Positions 1 to 10,450 of a stretch of DNA of 64,000 nt are shown one piece after another (the stretch's first letter is position 1; the number at the start of each line of letters is the position of its first letter). The notes beneath the pieces are model-generated. The model was given only the letters and a program-made list of their open reading frames with translations. It did not search any database and was not told the DNA's origin. A program made the position numbers and the translations under genes. The stretch is from an uncultured Pelagibacteraceae bacterium (GTDB lineage: Bacteria > Pseudomonadota > Alphaproteobacteria > Pelagibacterales > Pelagibacteraceae): positions 81,503 through 145,502 of the forward strand of contig CABXTU010000001.1 in NCBI GenBank assembly GCA_902515205.1. Reading direction: 5' to 3'.

Positions 1-489
1 ACTAAGACAAACCAGTTTGTTAAATTGGCAGGTAAAAAATGTAAAATTTGTTGTACACGTAAAACAATTCCAAACTTGAGAGTAATTCAAAAATATGCTG
101 TTAAACTAGGTGGAGGAGTCAATCATAGATTTAATTTGAGTGATGAATATTTAATTAAAGACAATCATATAGCTTCTTCAAATATAAAAAGTTTAGTCTC
201 TTTGGCTATTAAAAATAAAAAGGGTAAAAAAATTACTGTAGAAGTTGATAATTTAAAACAACTTAAACAAATAATAGGTCTCAAATTTAATACTGTTTTA
301 TTTGATAATATGAATATTAAAAATTTAAAAATAGGTGTTAAGATTGCTAAGAAATATTATGAAACCGAAGCCTCCGGAAATGTTACGCTTAAAAAAGTAA
401 AATTAATTGCAGCTACTGGGGTTGATAGAATTTCAGTAGGAAGCATCACTCACAGCGTTCCTGCCGTCGATCTAAAATTAGAAATTTAA
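1..489 (+). CDS. nadC: nicotinate-nucleotide diphosphorylase (carboxylating), 3' part
   Basis: This is the C-terminal 162 codons of quinolinate phosphoribosyltransferase, cut by the left edge of the window; the reading frame is open from base 1. The enzyme makes nicotinate mononucleotide from quinolinate and PRPP in de novo NAD synthesis, in the cytosol. Visible family motifs are CCTRKTIPNLR, the KYAVKLGGGVNHR stretch that binds the phosphates, DEYLIKDNHI, EVDNL and, near the end, TGVDRISVGSITHS. All are well kept, so the gene looks intact as far as it can be seen. An internal TTG at 25 is not the real start. The TAA stop shares the four bases TTAA with the stop of the convergent MazG-like gene. 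Confidence 0.95.
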   Translation, partial: TKTNQFVKLAGKKCKICCTRKTIPNLRVIQKYAVKLGGGVNHRFNLSDEYLIKDNHIASSNIKSLVSLAIKNKKGKKITVEVDNLKQLKQIIGLKFNTVLFDNMNIKNLKIGVKIAKKYYETEASGNVTLKKVKLIAATGVDRISVGSITHSVPAVDLKLEI

Positions 490-857
490 TTAACAAATTT
501 TGAAAGATCAGGTTTAAAATAGTTGGGACCTTTCATAACTTTTCCTGACTCATTATAAATTGGCTTCCCATTTTTATCTAATTTACTCATATTAGAATTT
601 TGAACCTCCTCAAAACACTTATCCAAATCAATACCAAATGCATGCCCTGCTCCATAAGTAACATACAAGATATCTGTTAATGCGTCTGCTACCTCTAACA
701 AATTGTTATTTTTCATAGCCTCTGAAAGCTCATCAAGTTCCTCTTTAATTAGATCGATCCTAAGTTTATTGATTTTATCTGTACTAAATGCAGGTCTATC
801 CTTTACCTCTTGGCCAAAAGTTTTCATGAAAGTTGCGACCTTATTAAAATTTGACAT
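486..857 (-). CDS. MazG-like / HisE-superfamily NTP pyrophosphohydrolase
   Basis: A 123-residue all-alpha nucleoside triphosphate pyrophosphohydrolase. The metal-binding pattern of the MazG/HisE superfamily is visible: an EELDEL helix at about residues 39-45 followed by EVADALTDILYVTYG at about 55-69, whose E and D residues would hold Mg2+. Family members hydrolyse NTPs or phosphoribosyl-ATP to the monophosphate and PPi, often as house-cleaning of damaged nucleotides; the substrate here cannot be read from sequence. It is not a clear HisE, because no his genes are near and the tail (GPNYFKPDL) differs. It starts at ATG 857 and is divergent from fumC across a 66-bp AT-rich gap that must hold both promoters. 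Confidence 0.75.
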   Translation of the reverse strand: MSNFNKVATFMKTFGQEVKDRPAFSTDKINKLRIDLIKEELDELSEAMKNNNLLEVADALTDILYVTYGAGHAFGIDLDKCFEEVQNSNMSKLDKNGKPIYNESGKVMKGPNYFKPDLSKFVN

Positions 858-923
858 ATTGCTCCTGTAAGTTTTTTAAAATTAATGTATATTAATAATA
901 ATTTATTAATTACTTGTTAATCA

Positions 924-2312
924 ATGAAATTAAGAAAAGAATTCGATAGTATTGGCTCAATAAATGTTCCTGGTGATAAATACTGGGGAGCTTCAACACA
1001 AAGATCCAAAAAATATTTTGATGTGGGTGAGTTTTTAATCAGACCAGTTTTAATTAGATCAATCGCTATAATTAAAAAAGCTGCTGCAATAGTTCATGGT
1101 AAAGAAAAACAAATCTTGCCTAAAATTTCAAAGGCTATAATAAAAGCATCTAATGAAGTAATATCTGGTAAGTTAGATGAGCATTTTCCTTTAAAAGTTT
1201 GGCAAACAGGATCTGGCACTCAAACAAATATGAATGTTAATGAAGTCATTGCAAACAGAGCTATTGAAATTTTGGGTGGTAAAAAGGGTTCCAAAAAACC
1301 TGTGCACCCTAATGATCATGTTAATAAGTCTCAATCTACTAATGATGTTTTTCCTACTGCGATGCATATTGCTATTGCGAGTGAAACTAAAAATAAACTA
1401 ATACCATCTTTAGAATTATTAAATAAAGAATTAAAAAAGAAAGTTTCTCAGTTCAAAAATATAATTAAAGTTGGCCGAACTCACTTACAAGATGCAACAC
1501 CACTGTCTTTAGGACAAGAATTTTCAGGATATCAATCACAGTTAGAGGACTGTATTTTTAGAATTAAAAATGCCTTAAACGAAATTTATTTTTTAGCTCA
1601 AGGAGGAACTGCGGTTGGAACGGGGATTAACAGCAAGAAAGGTTTTGATAAAAAAATTATAAATGAAATAAAAAAAATTACTAAAATTCCATTTAAACCA
1701 ACTAAAAATAAATTTGCATCATTGGCTGCACATGATGAGATTGTTAATTTTTCAGGTACATTAAATACTACAGCAGTATGTTTGATGAAAATTGCAAATG
1801 ACATTAGATTTTTAGGGTCAGGACCAAGAGCTGGCTATGGTGAGATCATTTTACCTGCCAACGAACCAGGATCATCAATTATGCCAGGTAAAGTTAATCC
1901 AACTCAATCAGAGGCCGTGACAATGGTTTGTGTCAAAGTTATTGGAAATCATAATGGAATAACTATTGCTGGTTCTCATGGACATTTTGAGTTAAATGTT
2001 TTTAAACCATTAATTGCACATAATATATTACAATCTATAGACCTGCTTGCAGATAGTACTAAAAATTTTTCTACTTACTGTGTAAAAGGTATTGAAGCTG
2101 ACAAAATTAAAATTAAAAAATTTTTAGATAATTCATTAATGCTAGTAACAGCTCTAGCCCCTCATATAGGGTATGATAATTCATCAAAAATCGCAAAAAA
2201 AGCACTTAAAAATAATACTACACTTAAAGAAGAAGCTTTAAAAAGTGGATTAATAAGTGAGAAAGACTTCAATAAAATTGTAAATCCAAAAAAAATGATT
2301 CACCCAGCGTAA
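924..2312 (+). CDS. fumC: class II fumarate hydratase
   Basis: A 462-residue class II (iron-free) fumarase that interconverts fumarate and L-malate in the TCA cycle. The length is typical. Signatures of the fumarase/aspartase superfamily are present: the [14 protein letters not shown] substrate-binding segment, the [14 protein letters not shown] segment with the catalytic-site histidine, [12 protein letters not shown], and the flexible [15 protein letters not shown] loop with the catalytic serine near residue 320. These motifs favour fumarase over aspartate ammonia-lyase, although the two families are close. The ATG start is unambiguous. The last 13 bases overlap the 3' end of the convergent AsmA-like gene. 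Confidence 0.95.
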   Translation: MKLRKEFDSIGSINVPGDKYWGASTQRSKKYFDVGEFLIRPVLIRSIAIIKKAAAIVHGKEKQILPKISKAIIKASNEVISGKLDEHFPLKVWQTGSGTQTNMNVNEVIANRAIEILGGKKGSKKPVHPNDHVNKSQSTNDVFPTAMHIAIASETKNKLIPSLELLNKELKKKVSQFKNIIKVGRTHLQDATPLSLGQEFSGYQSQLEDCIFRIKNALNEIYFLAQGGTAVGTGINSKKGFDKKIINEIKKITKIPFKPTKNKFASLAAHDEIVNFSGTLNTTAVCLMKIANDIRFLGSGPRAGYGEIILPANEPGSSIMPGKVNPTQSEAVTMVCVKVIGNHNGITIAGSHGHFELNVFKPLIAHNILQSIDLLADSTKNFSTYCVKGIEADKIKIKKFLDNSLMLVTALAPHIGYDNSSKIAKKALKNNTTLKEEALKSGLISEKDFNKIVNPKKMIHPA

Positions 2313-3775
2313 GAAGCGAAGAAATTATTTACAAAATTTTTAAATTTAATCTTATTAAATATTCTATCATTACTTAAATTAAAATCTGAGATATATTTTT
2401 CTAATTTTGAATTTTGCTGATTATCAACTTTGATATTATCAAAAGTTATTTTTTGTGTGTTTAAATTGTATAAAAAATCAATTGTTATTTGATCAATCTT
2501 TCTTCTATTCATTTTAGGAACCTGAAATGATTTATAAAAATTATCTATTTGCTTAAAATTCAAAATAAAGTTTCCTGTTAAATTAATTTGATTTTTTTCA
2601 TTAATTAATAAACTTTCTTTTAAAATTATTTGAAGATTATCTTTCCACATTACTCTAGAATTTGAAAATCCAATGTTACCCTCATCAATTATTATTTTTA
2701 ATGATAAGTTGTTAAGATCATCTAAATTTGTGATATTCTTAACATTAAAATCTATGTTTGAATTAATATTTCTATTATTAAGGATTCCTGAGTTAATTAA
2801 ATCAATCAAAAAAAAATTATCTTTAAATAAATTTTTTGAACTTAAACTATCATAATTAAATTTTGCAGTAACATAAAATGGTTTAAATTCTATAACACCT
2901 TCATAGTTATTTTTTAAAGCTTCTGAATTAAAATTTAGTGAATTTTTTTTGAATTGATAATTGAAAGAGGTAGTTTTATTTATGAATGAAATTTCAGTAA
3001 AACCTTTTTTAATCTCATTGTTAAAATAAAAATTATTGTCAATATTAAGTCTAATTTTTTTTGAATTAAATTTTGTAATTACTATCTTGTTAAACTTATC
3101 TTTCCTGATCTCAAGTTTAAAAGGAATATTGAAAACTTCATTCTTAAAAATAAGTACATTTACCAAGTTTTTTGAATCATAATAAAAGCTACTATTTCTT
3201 ATCTTATTTATAAAGAGAACATCATTGTAATTATTTTTAAAAAAAATATTTCCATCTGCTATTGAAATCTTATTTTCATTTGGCTCGATATCTAAAAATT
3301 TTAAAAAAAAAGTTAAATCACTTACTTCAATATTAAAGTCTATTTTTTGGAATACTAGGTCTTTGATTTCAATTTTATTAATATTAAAGAACTTATTTAT
3401 CTCAAAATAAATTTTAAAATTTTCAGCGATAGCTATTTTTTCTTTCTCTTTAATTAACGATAAATTTTCTGCCAAGAAATGAGGCTTAGGTAACAACCTA
3501 TATTTGATTTTATCATTAAATTTAATATTAATATCGTATTTATTAATTATTTGATCCTTTATTTGAGACTGAATAATATCCTTGTTATAGAATGTTGGTA
3601 TTAATAAGTAAATCAGTGTCAAGATAGCTAGTATACCTGAAGCAAAAAAAACTCTATTATAAGGACTAAATTTAAACTTTTTTATATCTTTAATAAAAGA
3701 TTTTAATTTATTAAAATAACTCTCTAACGACTCATTTATTATTAAAAGTTGTTTTTGATGTTTTTGTTTGCTCAT
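2300..3775 (-). CDS. AsmA-family membrane-anchored protein
   Basis: A 491-residue protein with a short cytosolic N-terminus, one transmembrane helix at about residues 43-62 ([18 protein letters not shown]) and a long, beta-strand-rich, repetitive periplasmic part. Just after the helix come segments reading [24 protein letters not shown], split by family-typical turns, which match the N-terminal AsmA domain ('P.L.+.++++'). AsmA-like proteins are thought to carry phospholipid between the inner and outer membranes or to influence outer-membrane assembly. The C-terminal region is Asn/Lys/Ile-rich and poorly conserved, so the exact subfamily is uncertain. It is convergent with fumC (13-bp overlap) and divergent from uvrD. 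Confidence 0.7.
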   Translation of the reverse strand: MSKQKHQKQLLIINESLESYFNKLKSFIKDIKKFKFSPYNRVFFASGILAILTLIYLLIPTFYNKDIIQSQIKDQIINKYDINIKFNDKIKYRLLPKPHFLAENLSLIKEKEKIAIAENFKIYFEINKFFNINKIEIKDLVFQKIDFNIEVSDLTFFLKFLDIEPNENKISIADGNIFFKNNYNDVLFINKIRNSSFYYDSKNLVNVLIFKNEVFNIPFKLEIRKDKFNKIVITKFNSKKIRLNIDNNFYFNNEIKKGFTEISFINKTTSFNYQFKKNSLNFNSEALKNNYEGVIEFKPFYVTAKFNYDSLSSKNLFKDNFFLIDLINSGILNNRNINSNIDFNVKNITNLDDLNNLSLKIIIDEGNIGFSNSRVMWKDNLQIILKESLLINEKNQINLTGNFILNFKQIDNFYKSFQVPKMNRRKIDQITIDFLYNLNTQKITFDNIKVDNQQNSKLEKYISDFNLSNDRIFNKIKFKNFVNNFFASYAG

Positions 3776-3808
3776 AAAGTAAGCTGAACTTATAAATAAT
3801 TATTTGAA

Positions 3809-5842
3809 ATGGTAAACTCTGAATTTTTAAAAAATTTGAATAAATCTCAAAAAGAGGCCGTAATGTATCTTGACGGTCCACTATTGATTGTAGCTGGGGC
3901 GGGTTCAGGAAAAACCAAAGTTTTAACTACACGAATTGCTAATATTATCCACGAAAAAAAAGCTTTTCCAAATCAAATTTTAGCTGTGACATTTACAAAT
4001 AAAGCAGCAAGAGAAATGCAAGTGAGAGTAAGTAAAATTCTTGGCTCGACTGCTACTGGATTATCTTGGCTGGGAACATTTCACTCAATATGTGCAAAAA
4101 TTTTAAGAAAGCACGCTTCAGCTGTGAGTCTTCAATCAAATTTTACAATAATTGATACTGATGATCAAATCCGATTAATTAAAAACATATGTAAAGCTGA
4201 AAATGTTGATGTCAAAAAATTAGCCCCAAGGTATATACTTGCAATTATTGATCGTTGGAAAAATAAGGGATTTTATCCAGAAGAGGTAATAATAAATTCA
4301 AAAGATATTTATGAAAAAAATATCCTACCAATTTATAAAATTTATCAACAAAAATTAATTGACCTTAACTCATGTGATTTTGGTGATTTAATTTTGCATT
4401 CTGTAAAAATTTTTGAAAAACACTCAGATATAAGAGAAATTTATTCAAAAAATTTTAGATATATTCTAGTAGATGAATACCAAGATACAAATTTCATTCA
4501 AAGTAAATGGCTTAATTTATTAGTTAATAAAAATAAAAACATTTGTTGTGTTGGAGATGATGATCAATCAATCTATAGTTGGAGGGGTGCAGAAATTAAA
4601 AATTTTTTAGAATTTGATCAAGTATTTAAAAATACTAAAGTTATAAGACTTGAAGAAAATTATAGGTCTACTGAAAATATATTGTCAGTTGCTTCTGAAC
4701 TAATTTCAAATAATAAAAATAGAGTTGGTAAAACTCTAAAAACTACAATGGAAGAAGGGGATTTGGTAAAACTATACTGTTTTAAAAATGTAAAAGATGA
4801 AGCAATGGGAATTTCAGATGAAATTGAAAAGATTAAAAAAGAATGCTCATATAATAATATTGCCATATTAGTAAGAGCAATATTTCAAACAAGAGAATTT
4901 GAAGAAAGATTTTTAAAAATAGGTATGCCCTATAGAATTTTAGGAGGAACAAAATTTTACGAAAGAGCAGAAATTAAAGATTGTATAGCATACTTAAGAT
5001 TAATTTATCAAAAAAAAGATGACCTAGCTTTTGAAAGAATTGTAAATAATCCAAAACGCTCAATTGGTGACAGCACTCTTAAATCGATTCATTTGTATTC
5101 TAAGAATAACACAGTTTGTCTAGAAATTGCATCTAGGAAAATGATAGAGAATAACTTGATAAAACCTAAACCAAAAATTGGTTTAATTATGTTTTTAAAT
5201 TTAATCGCAAAATTGAGAAATGATTTAGAAATGAAGACAGTAAGTCATGTAAAATTATTACAAAATATTTTAGATGAGTCAGGATATTCATCAATGCTTA
5301 AAAATAAAAAAGACTTAGATAATGAAAATAGATTAGAAAATATAAAAGAATTATTAAGTGCAATGAAAGAATTTGATAATTTGGAAAGCTTTTTAGAACA
5401 TGTTTCTTTAGCAACCTCTGTAGATCAAGAATGGGAAGGAGAAAAGATTAATATGATGACTATGCATGCTGCAAAAGGTTTGGAATTTGAAACTATTTTT
5501 TTACCTGGATGGGAAGAAGGACTCTTTCCTCATCAGAAATCTATTGAGGAAAAAGGCCAAAATGGATTAGAAGAGGAAAGAAGGCTAGCATATGTAGGGA
5601 TTACCAGGGCAAAAAAGAGAGCAATTATTTCCTTTTCAATGAATAGATTTTATCAAGGAGATTGGATTGAAAGCATGGCATCAAGATTTATAGAGGAACT
5701 TCCAGAAAAATATTTAGAAAAAAATTCAGTTTTTGATGAAGATAAATATATAGATGATGAATTTGAATTTAATCAAGATATTGATGTTGAGGATAATGTT
5801 AGAAGTCCGGGATGGATAAGATATCAAAAAAGAATTAAATGA
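3809..5842 (+). CDS. uvrD: ATP-dependent DNA helicase UvrD/PcrA (superfamily 1)
   Basis: A 677-residue 3'-5' SF1 helicase. Motifs appear in order: the Q-motif LNKSQKEAV at the N-terminus, Walker A GAGSGKT at about residues 31-37, Ia TFTNKAAREM, Walker B VDEYQDTN, motif III GDDDQSIYSWRGA, motif IV LEENYRST, motif V TMHAAKGLEFE and motif VI VGITRAKKR. These helicases displace UvrC and the cut oligonucleotide in nucleotide excision repair and work in mismatch repair or replication restart. It is somewhat shorter than E. coli UvrD, mainly in the C-terminal tail. uvrB, uvrC and ligA are also in this window. Its stop overlaps the pepP-like start as ATGA, so the two are probably cotranscribed. Confidence 0.93.
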   Translation: MVNSEFLKNLNKSQKEAVMYLDGPLLIVAGAGSGKTKVLTTRIANIIHEKKAFPNQILAVTFTNKAAREMQVRVSKILGSTATGLSWLGTFHSICAKILRKHASAVSLQSNFTIIDTDDQIRLIKNICKAENVDVKKLAPRYILAIIDRWKNKGFYPEEVIINSKDIYEKNILPIYKIYQQKLIDLNSCDFGDLILHSVKIFEKHSDIREIYSKNFRYILVDEYQDTNFIQSKWLNLLVNKNKNICCVGDDDQSIYSWRGAEIKNFLEFDQVFKNTKVIRLEENYRSTENILSVASELISNNKNRVGKTLKTTMEEGDLVKLYCFKNVKDEAMGISDEIEKIKKECSYNNIAILVRAIFQTREFEERFLKIGMPYRILGGTKFYERAEIKDCIAYLRLIYQKKDDLAFERIVNNPKRSIGDSTLKSIHLYSKNNTVCLEIASRKMIENNLIKPKPKIGLIMFLNLIAKLRNDLEMKTVSHVKLLQNILDESGYSSMLKNKKDLDNENRLENIKELLSAMKEFDNLESFLEHVSLATSVDQEWEGEKINMMTMHAAKGLEFETIFLPGWEEGLFPHQKSIEEKGQNGLEEERRLAYVGITRAKKRAIISFSMNRFYQGDWIESMASRFIEELPEKYLEKNSVFDEDKYIDDEFEFNQDIDVEDNVRSPGWIRYQKRIK

Positions 5843-7551
5843 TAAAAAAGATAATTTCAAAATTGAAGCAATATTTAAATATTTATAAACTAGATGGTTA
5901 CATTGTTCCCAAAAATGATGCTTATTTTTCTGAATTTTCTAGTCCTGATAGATTAAAAAATATTTCAAATTTTACAGGATCGGCTGGATACGCAATTATT
6001 TTTAAAAAGAAAAATTATTTATTTGTCGATGGGAGATACATAATTCAAGCAAAAATTGAGTGTGGTAATAGATTTAAAATAATGGAAATCCCAAAATACT
6101 CTCCAAAAAACCTTGTACCAAAAAGTAAAAAAAAACTTATTTTAGGATTTGATCCTCAATTATTCACAAGTTTAACTATCCATAATAATTTTGGAAATCA
6201 CTTTAAATTATTGCCAATATCAGAAAATTTAGTTGATAAATCTTTTTATAAAACTAATAAAAAAAGTGTAATTCCTTTTTATAACTTAAATAAAAATATA
6301 ACTGGAGAAACAACTAATTCCAAAATTAAAAAAATAATTGAACATATTATTTCCCGTAAGATTGACAACATCTTTATAAGTGCTCCTGAAAATGTTGCTT
6401 GGTTATTAAATTTAAGGGGTCATGATAATCCTTACAGTCCGATACCGAATTGCAAATTAATTTTAACTAAAGAAAGAAAAATGTTTTTCTTTTCTTGTCC
6501 AAAAAAAATAGGCAGATTAAAAAAAATTAATGAATATAAAAAATTAGAATTTAGTAGATATCAAAATTTTATAAATATAATAAAAAATTTAAATGGCAAA
6601 AACTTCTGTATTGATCAAACAACTTGCTCAATATCCAATGAAAAAGTGATACAATCTTTTTTTAAAATAAAATCTGTTATTGACCCATGCTATCATCTTA
6701 AATCTAAGAAAAATAAAGTTGAAATTAAAAATATGATCAGTGCTCATGTCAGTGATGGAGTAGCATTGACTAAATTTATTTACTGGATAAAAAATATGAA
6801 TAAAAAAAAAATTACAGAGTATGAGGCACAAAATAAGCTTGAAAAATTTAGAAAAAAAAATAAAAATTATTTATATCCAAGTTTTAATACAATATCAGGT
6901 AGTGCGGGTAATGCAGCTATAATTCATTACCGAGCTACAAAAGAGAATGCAAAAAAGATTAATAAAAACGACATTTTCTTATGCGACTCTGGAGGACAAT
7001 ATAAATACGGAACCACTGACGTAACTAGAACGTTATGTTTTTCAAAGCCAAAAAAAAATATAAAAGACATTTTTACCAAAGTTCTTAAAGGCCATATAGC
7101 TGTTGCTTGTACTAAAATTAATTTTAGTCAAACTGGTAAATTACTTGATGTCAAGGCAAGAAAATATTTAAAAAAAGCTAATTTAGATTATGCGCATGGA
7201 ACAGGTCATGGAGTAGGCTTTTTTTTAAATGTACATGAAGGTCCACAAGCTATCTCTAAATACAATAACGTAATATTATCTGAGGGTATGATTTTAAGTA
7301 ATGAACCTGGATACTATAAAAAAGAGAAGTTTGGCATACGAATTGAAAACTTAATATATGTTAAAAAATCTAATCGTAATTTATTTTTTGAAAATCTTAC
7401 TCTTGCACCAATCGATTATGACTTAATAGATTTTAAACAATTATCTAAAAATGAAAAAGATTACTTATTTAGATACAATCTGAAAGTTTACACAAAATTA
7501 TCTCCATTTTTAAATAAAAATGAAAAAAAATGGTTAGCTAGTTTTATTTAA
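5839..7551 (+). CDS. pepP: M24 metallopeptidase, Xaa-Pro aminopeptidase
   Basis: A 570-residue aminopeptidase P-like enzyme that would remove N-terminal residues before proline from peptides in the cytosol. An N-terminal creatinase-type domain (YIVPKNDAYFSEF; FTGSAGYAII) and a second similar domain precede the pita-bread M24 catalytic domain. The five metal ligands can be seen: D in LCDSGGQY, D in GTTDVTRT, H in HGTGHGVG, E in SNEPGYY and E in GIRIENL. The length matches the three-domain eukaryote-like and alphaproteobacterial form rather than the 440-residue E. coli PepP. The start overlaps the uvrD stop by four bases, and the 3' end overlaps ligA by 18 bases on the other strand. Confidence 0.88.
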   Translation: MIKKIISKLKQYLNIYKLDGYIVPKNDAYFSEFSSPDRLKNISNFTGSAGYAIIFKKKNYLFVDGRYIIQAKIECGNRFKIMEIPKYSPKNLVPKSKKKLILGFDPQLFTSLTIHNNFGNHFKLLPISENLVDKSFYKTNKKSVIPFYNLNKNITGETTNSKIKKIIEHIISRKIDNIFISAPENVAWLLNLRGHDNPYSPIPNCKLILTKERKMFFFSCPKKIGRLKKINEYKKLEFSRYQNFINIIKNLNGKNFCIDQTTCSISNEKVIQSFFKIKSVIDPCYHLKSKKNKVEIKNMISAHVSDGVALTKFIYWIKNMNKKKITEYEAQNKLEKFRKKNKNYLYPSFNTISGSAGNAAIIHYRATKENAKKINKNDIFLCDSGGQYKYGTTDVTRTLCFSKPKKNIKDIFTKVLKGHIAVACTKINFSQTGKLLDVKARKYLKKANLDYAHGTGHGVGFFLNVHEGPQAISKYNNVILSEGMILSNEPGYYKKEKFGIRIENLIYVKKSNRNLFFENLTLAPIDYDLIDFKQLSKNEKDYLFRYNLKVYTKLSPFLNKNEKKWLASFI

Positions 7552-9564
7552 TATTTTAAGCCATTCGGTTTGAGATAAAATCTTGATTTTTAATTCTTTT
7601 GCGGTTTCAACTTTTCTTTTCGTAGGCTTTTCACCAGTTATTAAATAATTCAGTCTTTTAGATACATTGCTTATTATTGATCCTGAATTTTGTTCAATTA
7701 AAGATTTAGCTTCTGCCCTACTCATTCCTTGTAATTTTCCTGTAAACATAAATGTTTTATTCATTAAAGATCCATTTTTTTTAAATTCAATTGCATTATC
7801 TATTTTAAGAATTTTATCAAGTTCGTTGATTACCTTTAAGTTTTCTAAGTTTAGAAAAAAAATTTTTATTGAATTAATTTGAGTTTCTCCAATTCCATCT
7901 ATGTTTAATAAATCCTCAAAATTTTTATTTTTTGAAAGTAAGATAAAATTTTTAGATGATTTAGAATATCTTGAAATCAATTTAGCATTCTCTAAGCCTA
8001 TATGTCTGATGCCAAGAGAGTATATAAATCTCTCAAGAGAAATATTTTTTCTTTCATTTATTGAGTATCTAAGATTTGCAACAGATTGTTTCCCCCACCC
8101 ATCCATTAACTCAATTTTCTTATAATCTAAATTAAATATATCTTGAGGTAATTTTATAATATTTAGATCCCAAAAATTTTTTACAATTTTTTTTCCTAAA
8201 CCATCAATATTGAAAGCTTCTTTAGATACAAAATGTTTTAATTTTTCTATCGCAACTTTTTTACATTTAAAACCTTCACTTGAACATCTTCGAACTGCAT
8301 CATTCTTTTTTGTAAGTGAATTAAATTCTTTGATAGTTTCAGATCCACAAGATGGACATTTATTTGGAAAATTAAATTTATTAGATTTTTTTGGTCTTTT
8401 GACTAAGTCTACAGAGATTATATGAGGAATCACATCTCCTGCTCTTTCAATAACGGCTGTATCTCCGACTCTTATATCTTTTCTTAAAATTTCGTCCTCG
8501 TTATGCAAGGTTGCATTAGAGACAACAACTCCTCCAATATTTATAGGTTTTATTTTCGCTACAGGAGTTAATGCTCCAGTTCTTCCAACTTGAATATCTA
8601 TATCAATAATTTTTGATATACCACTATTTGCTGAAAACTTATGTGCTATAGCCCATCTTGGTGCATTTGCAACATTTCCTAACCTCTTTTGCATCTCAAA
8701 ATTATTAATTTTGTAAACTATTCCATCAATATCAAAATCAAGTTCACTTCTTTTTTTTTCCATATCATCATAGTTTGCCATTAAATTTTTTACACCTACA
8801 ATTGTTTTATTTAATGGATTAACTTTAAAACCCCACTGTTTTAATTTTTTGAGATAATCACTTTGACAACTAACTTTTAATCCTTTCTCATAACCATAAG
8901 TATAGGCAATAAACTTTAAAGGAATTTTTTTAGTTTCATCGGGATTTTTTTGTCTTAATGAGCCTGAAGCAGCATTTCTGGGGTTTGCGAACTTTTCATT
9001 GAGTTTTTCAAAATCACTATTTTGAATAAACACCTCACCTCTAATATCAATTTCTTTTGGGAAATCTTCACTTGAAATAATTTTTGGTATATCACTTATT
9101 GTTTTTAAATTAGAAGTAATATCTTCTCCTTCTTTACCGTCTCCTCTTGATAATCCAATAGTCAATTTTCCATTTTTGTAGTTTAAGGAGGCTGAAATTC
9201 CATCAATTTTAGGTTCAGCACTATATTCAATTTGAAAATTATCTTTCTTATCTAGATAATTAAATATTTTTTTTTCAAAATTTAATAAATCTTCCTCGTC
9301 AAAAGCATTAGCTAATGAAAGCATTGGTTTTCTGTGCGCAACTTTTCTAAAATTTTTTGAAGGTTTAAAGCCTACTCTTGATACAGGTGAATTTTGATTT
9401 TTTAAAAAATTATATTTTGACTCTAACTCAATGATTTCTTTTTTAAGAACATCAAATTTGGCATCTGTAATATCAGAAATATTTTCGTTATAATATCTTT
9501 TATTATAATGATCCAGGGATTTAATTTTTTCCTTATATTTTTTTTTGATCAAACTTTTATTCAT
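7534..9564 (-). CDS. ligA: NAD-dependent DNA ligase
   Basis: The replicative and repair ligase, about 676 residues, sealing nicks with NAD as AMP donor. Domain order is normal. An Ia domain is followed by the adenylation domain with nucleophilic lysine in AEPKIDGISASL at about residue 118. Next come the OB fold, a four-cysteine zinc site (CPSC...CSSEGFKC), helix-hairpin-helix repeats (NIDGLG, MDGWG, GIRHIG, NIDGIG) and a C-terminal BRCT domain (FMFTGKLQGMSRAEAK). A TTG at 9573 is in frame, but the ATG at 9564, one base after the bamD stop, is the better start. It is the last gene of the long dcw transcription run and ends inside the convergent aminopeptidase gene. Confidence 0.95.
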   Translation of the reverse strand: MNKSLIKKKYKEKIKSLDHYNKRYYNENISDITDAKFDVLKKEIIELESKYNFLKNQNSPVSRVGFKPSKNFRKVAHRKPMLSLANAFDEEDLLNFEKKIFNYLDKKDNFQIEYSAEPKIDGISASLNYKNGKLTIGLSRGDGKEGEDITSNLKTISDIPKIISSEDFPKEIDIRGEVFIQNSDFEKLNEKFANPRNAASGSLRQKNPDETKKIPLKFIAYTYGYEKGLKVSCQSDYLKKLKQWGFKVNPLNKTIVGVKNLMANYDDMEKKRSELDFDIDGIVYKINNFEMQKRLGNVANAPRWAIAHKFSANSGISKIIDIDIQVGRTGALTPVAKIKPINIGGVVVSNATLHNEDEILRKDIRVGDTAVIERAGDVIPHIISVDLVKRPKKSNKFNFPNKCPSCGSETIKEFNSLTKKNDAVRRCSSEGFKCKKVAIEKLKHFVSKEAFNIDGLGKKIVKNFWDLNIIKLPQDIFNLDYKKIELMDGWGKQSVANLRYSINERKNISLERFIYSLGIRHIGLENAKLISRYSKSSKNFILLSKNKNFEDLLNIDGIGETQINSIKIFFLNLENLKVINELDKILKIDNAIEFKKNGSLMNKTFMFTGKLQGMSRAEAKSLIEQNSGSIISNVSKRLNYLITGEKPTKRKVETAKELKIKILSQTEWLKILNKTS

Positions 9565-9565
9565 A

Positions 9566-10405
9566 CTAATCAAAAAGACTTTTAAATTTTTTTATAACAC
9601 CTTTCTTTTCTTTCTTTGCAGTTCTAATTTTATTATTTTCATAATCTCTATTAAAAACTTTATAAGACTTTTTATACCATTCACTAGATTTGTAGTTATA
9701 ACCTAGGAGCTTAGCGTATTTTTGAGATTCCTCCAAGAGGCCTAATTTATAATTAATTTCAACTAATCTGTGAATTGCTTCTTCAACAAATATTGTTTGA
9801 TCATATTCCTCTATAATATTTTTAAATCTATTTATAGCTGCTATCCATTTGCCTTTTTTAATATAATGTCTTCCTAAATACATTTCTTTGGATGCAAGAA
9901 TATCCTCAATTAAATCAATTTTAAATTGTGCATCTAAAGCAAAATCTGAACTAGGGTATTCTTGTAAAATAAAATAAAACTTATCTCTTGCTTTAATTAA
10001 GGGTGCCGAGTCTCTTTTTTCATCCTCAATTGTCTCATAATAACACATTGCTATAAGATAATGCGCATAGGATAAATTCTTATCATTAGGATAAGTTTTT
10101 AGGTATCTCTCTAAATTAAACAAAGCTTCAGCATAATAATTTTGTAAATAATATGAATATGATGCCATTAAAGCTGACCTTGATGCCCACTCTGATTGAG
10201 GAAATAAAAGTTCAGCTTCTAAAAATCTTTTTGCTGCAAAATATGGGTCATTTTCCTTTAAAGCTTCGTATGCTTGCTCGTACGCAAGGACCATTTCTAA
10301 GTCTTGACTTGCTTCCTCAATATAAGAAATGTCTTTTTGTTCATTCGAACAGGAGCTCAAAATAATTAAAAAAAAAATAGTTAAAAAAAACTTAAATTGT
10401 TTCAT
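9566..10405 (-). CDS. bamD: outer membrane assembly lipoprotein BamD (ComL)
   Basis: About 279 residues. An N-terminal hydrophobic signal ends in a lipobox LSSC (cysteine near residue 19), so the mature protein should be lipid-anchored at the inner face of the outer membrane. The body is a string of TPR-like helices (AYEALKENDPYFAAKRFLEAE; SRSALMASYSYYLQNYYAEA, here split across the family's repeat boundaries) typical of BamD, the essential partner of BamA in beta-barrel insertion. An in-frame TTG at 10411 exists, but ATG 10405 gives a cleaner signal peptide. It lies between lpxC and ligA, as in many alphaproteobacteria. Confidence 0.92.
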   Translation of the reverse strand: MKQFKFFLTIFFLIILSSCSNEQKDISYIEEASQDLEMVLAYEQAYEALKENDPYFAAKRFLEAELLFPQSEWASRSALMASYSYYLQNYYAEALFNLERYLKTYPNDKNLSYAHYLIAMCYYETIEDEKRDSAPLIKARDKFYFILQEYPSSDFALDAQFKIDLIEDILASKEMYLGRHYIKKGKWIAAINRFKNIIEEYDQTIFVEEAIHRLVEINYKLGLLEESQKYAKLLGYNYKSSEWYKKSYKVFNRDYENNKIRTAKKEKKGVIKKFKSLFD

Positions 10406-10450
10406 AATCAATTTATATAATTATAATAGTTAATTATAAAGATGTTTAAA

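Noticed and set aside
486..857. Naming the MazG-like gene hisE
   Set aside because: The fold fits the superfamily but no histidine genes are nearby and the C-terminal segment differs from HisE; the substrate cannot be decided.
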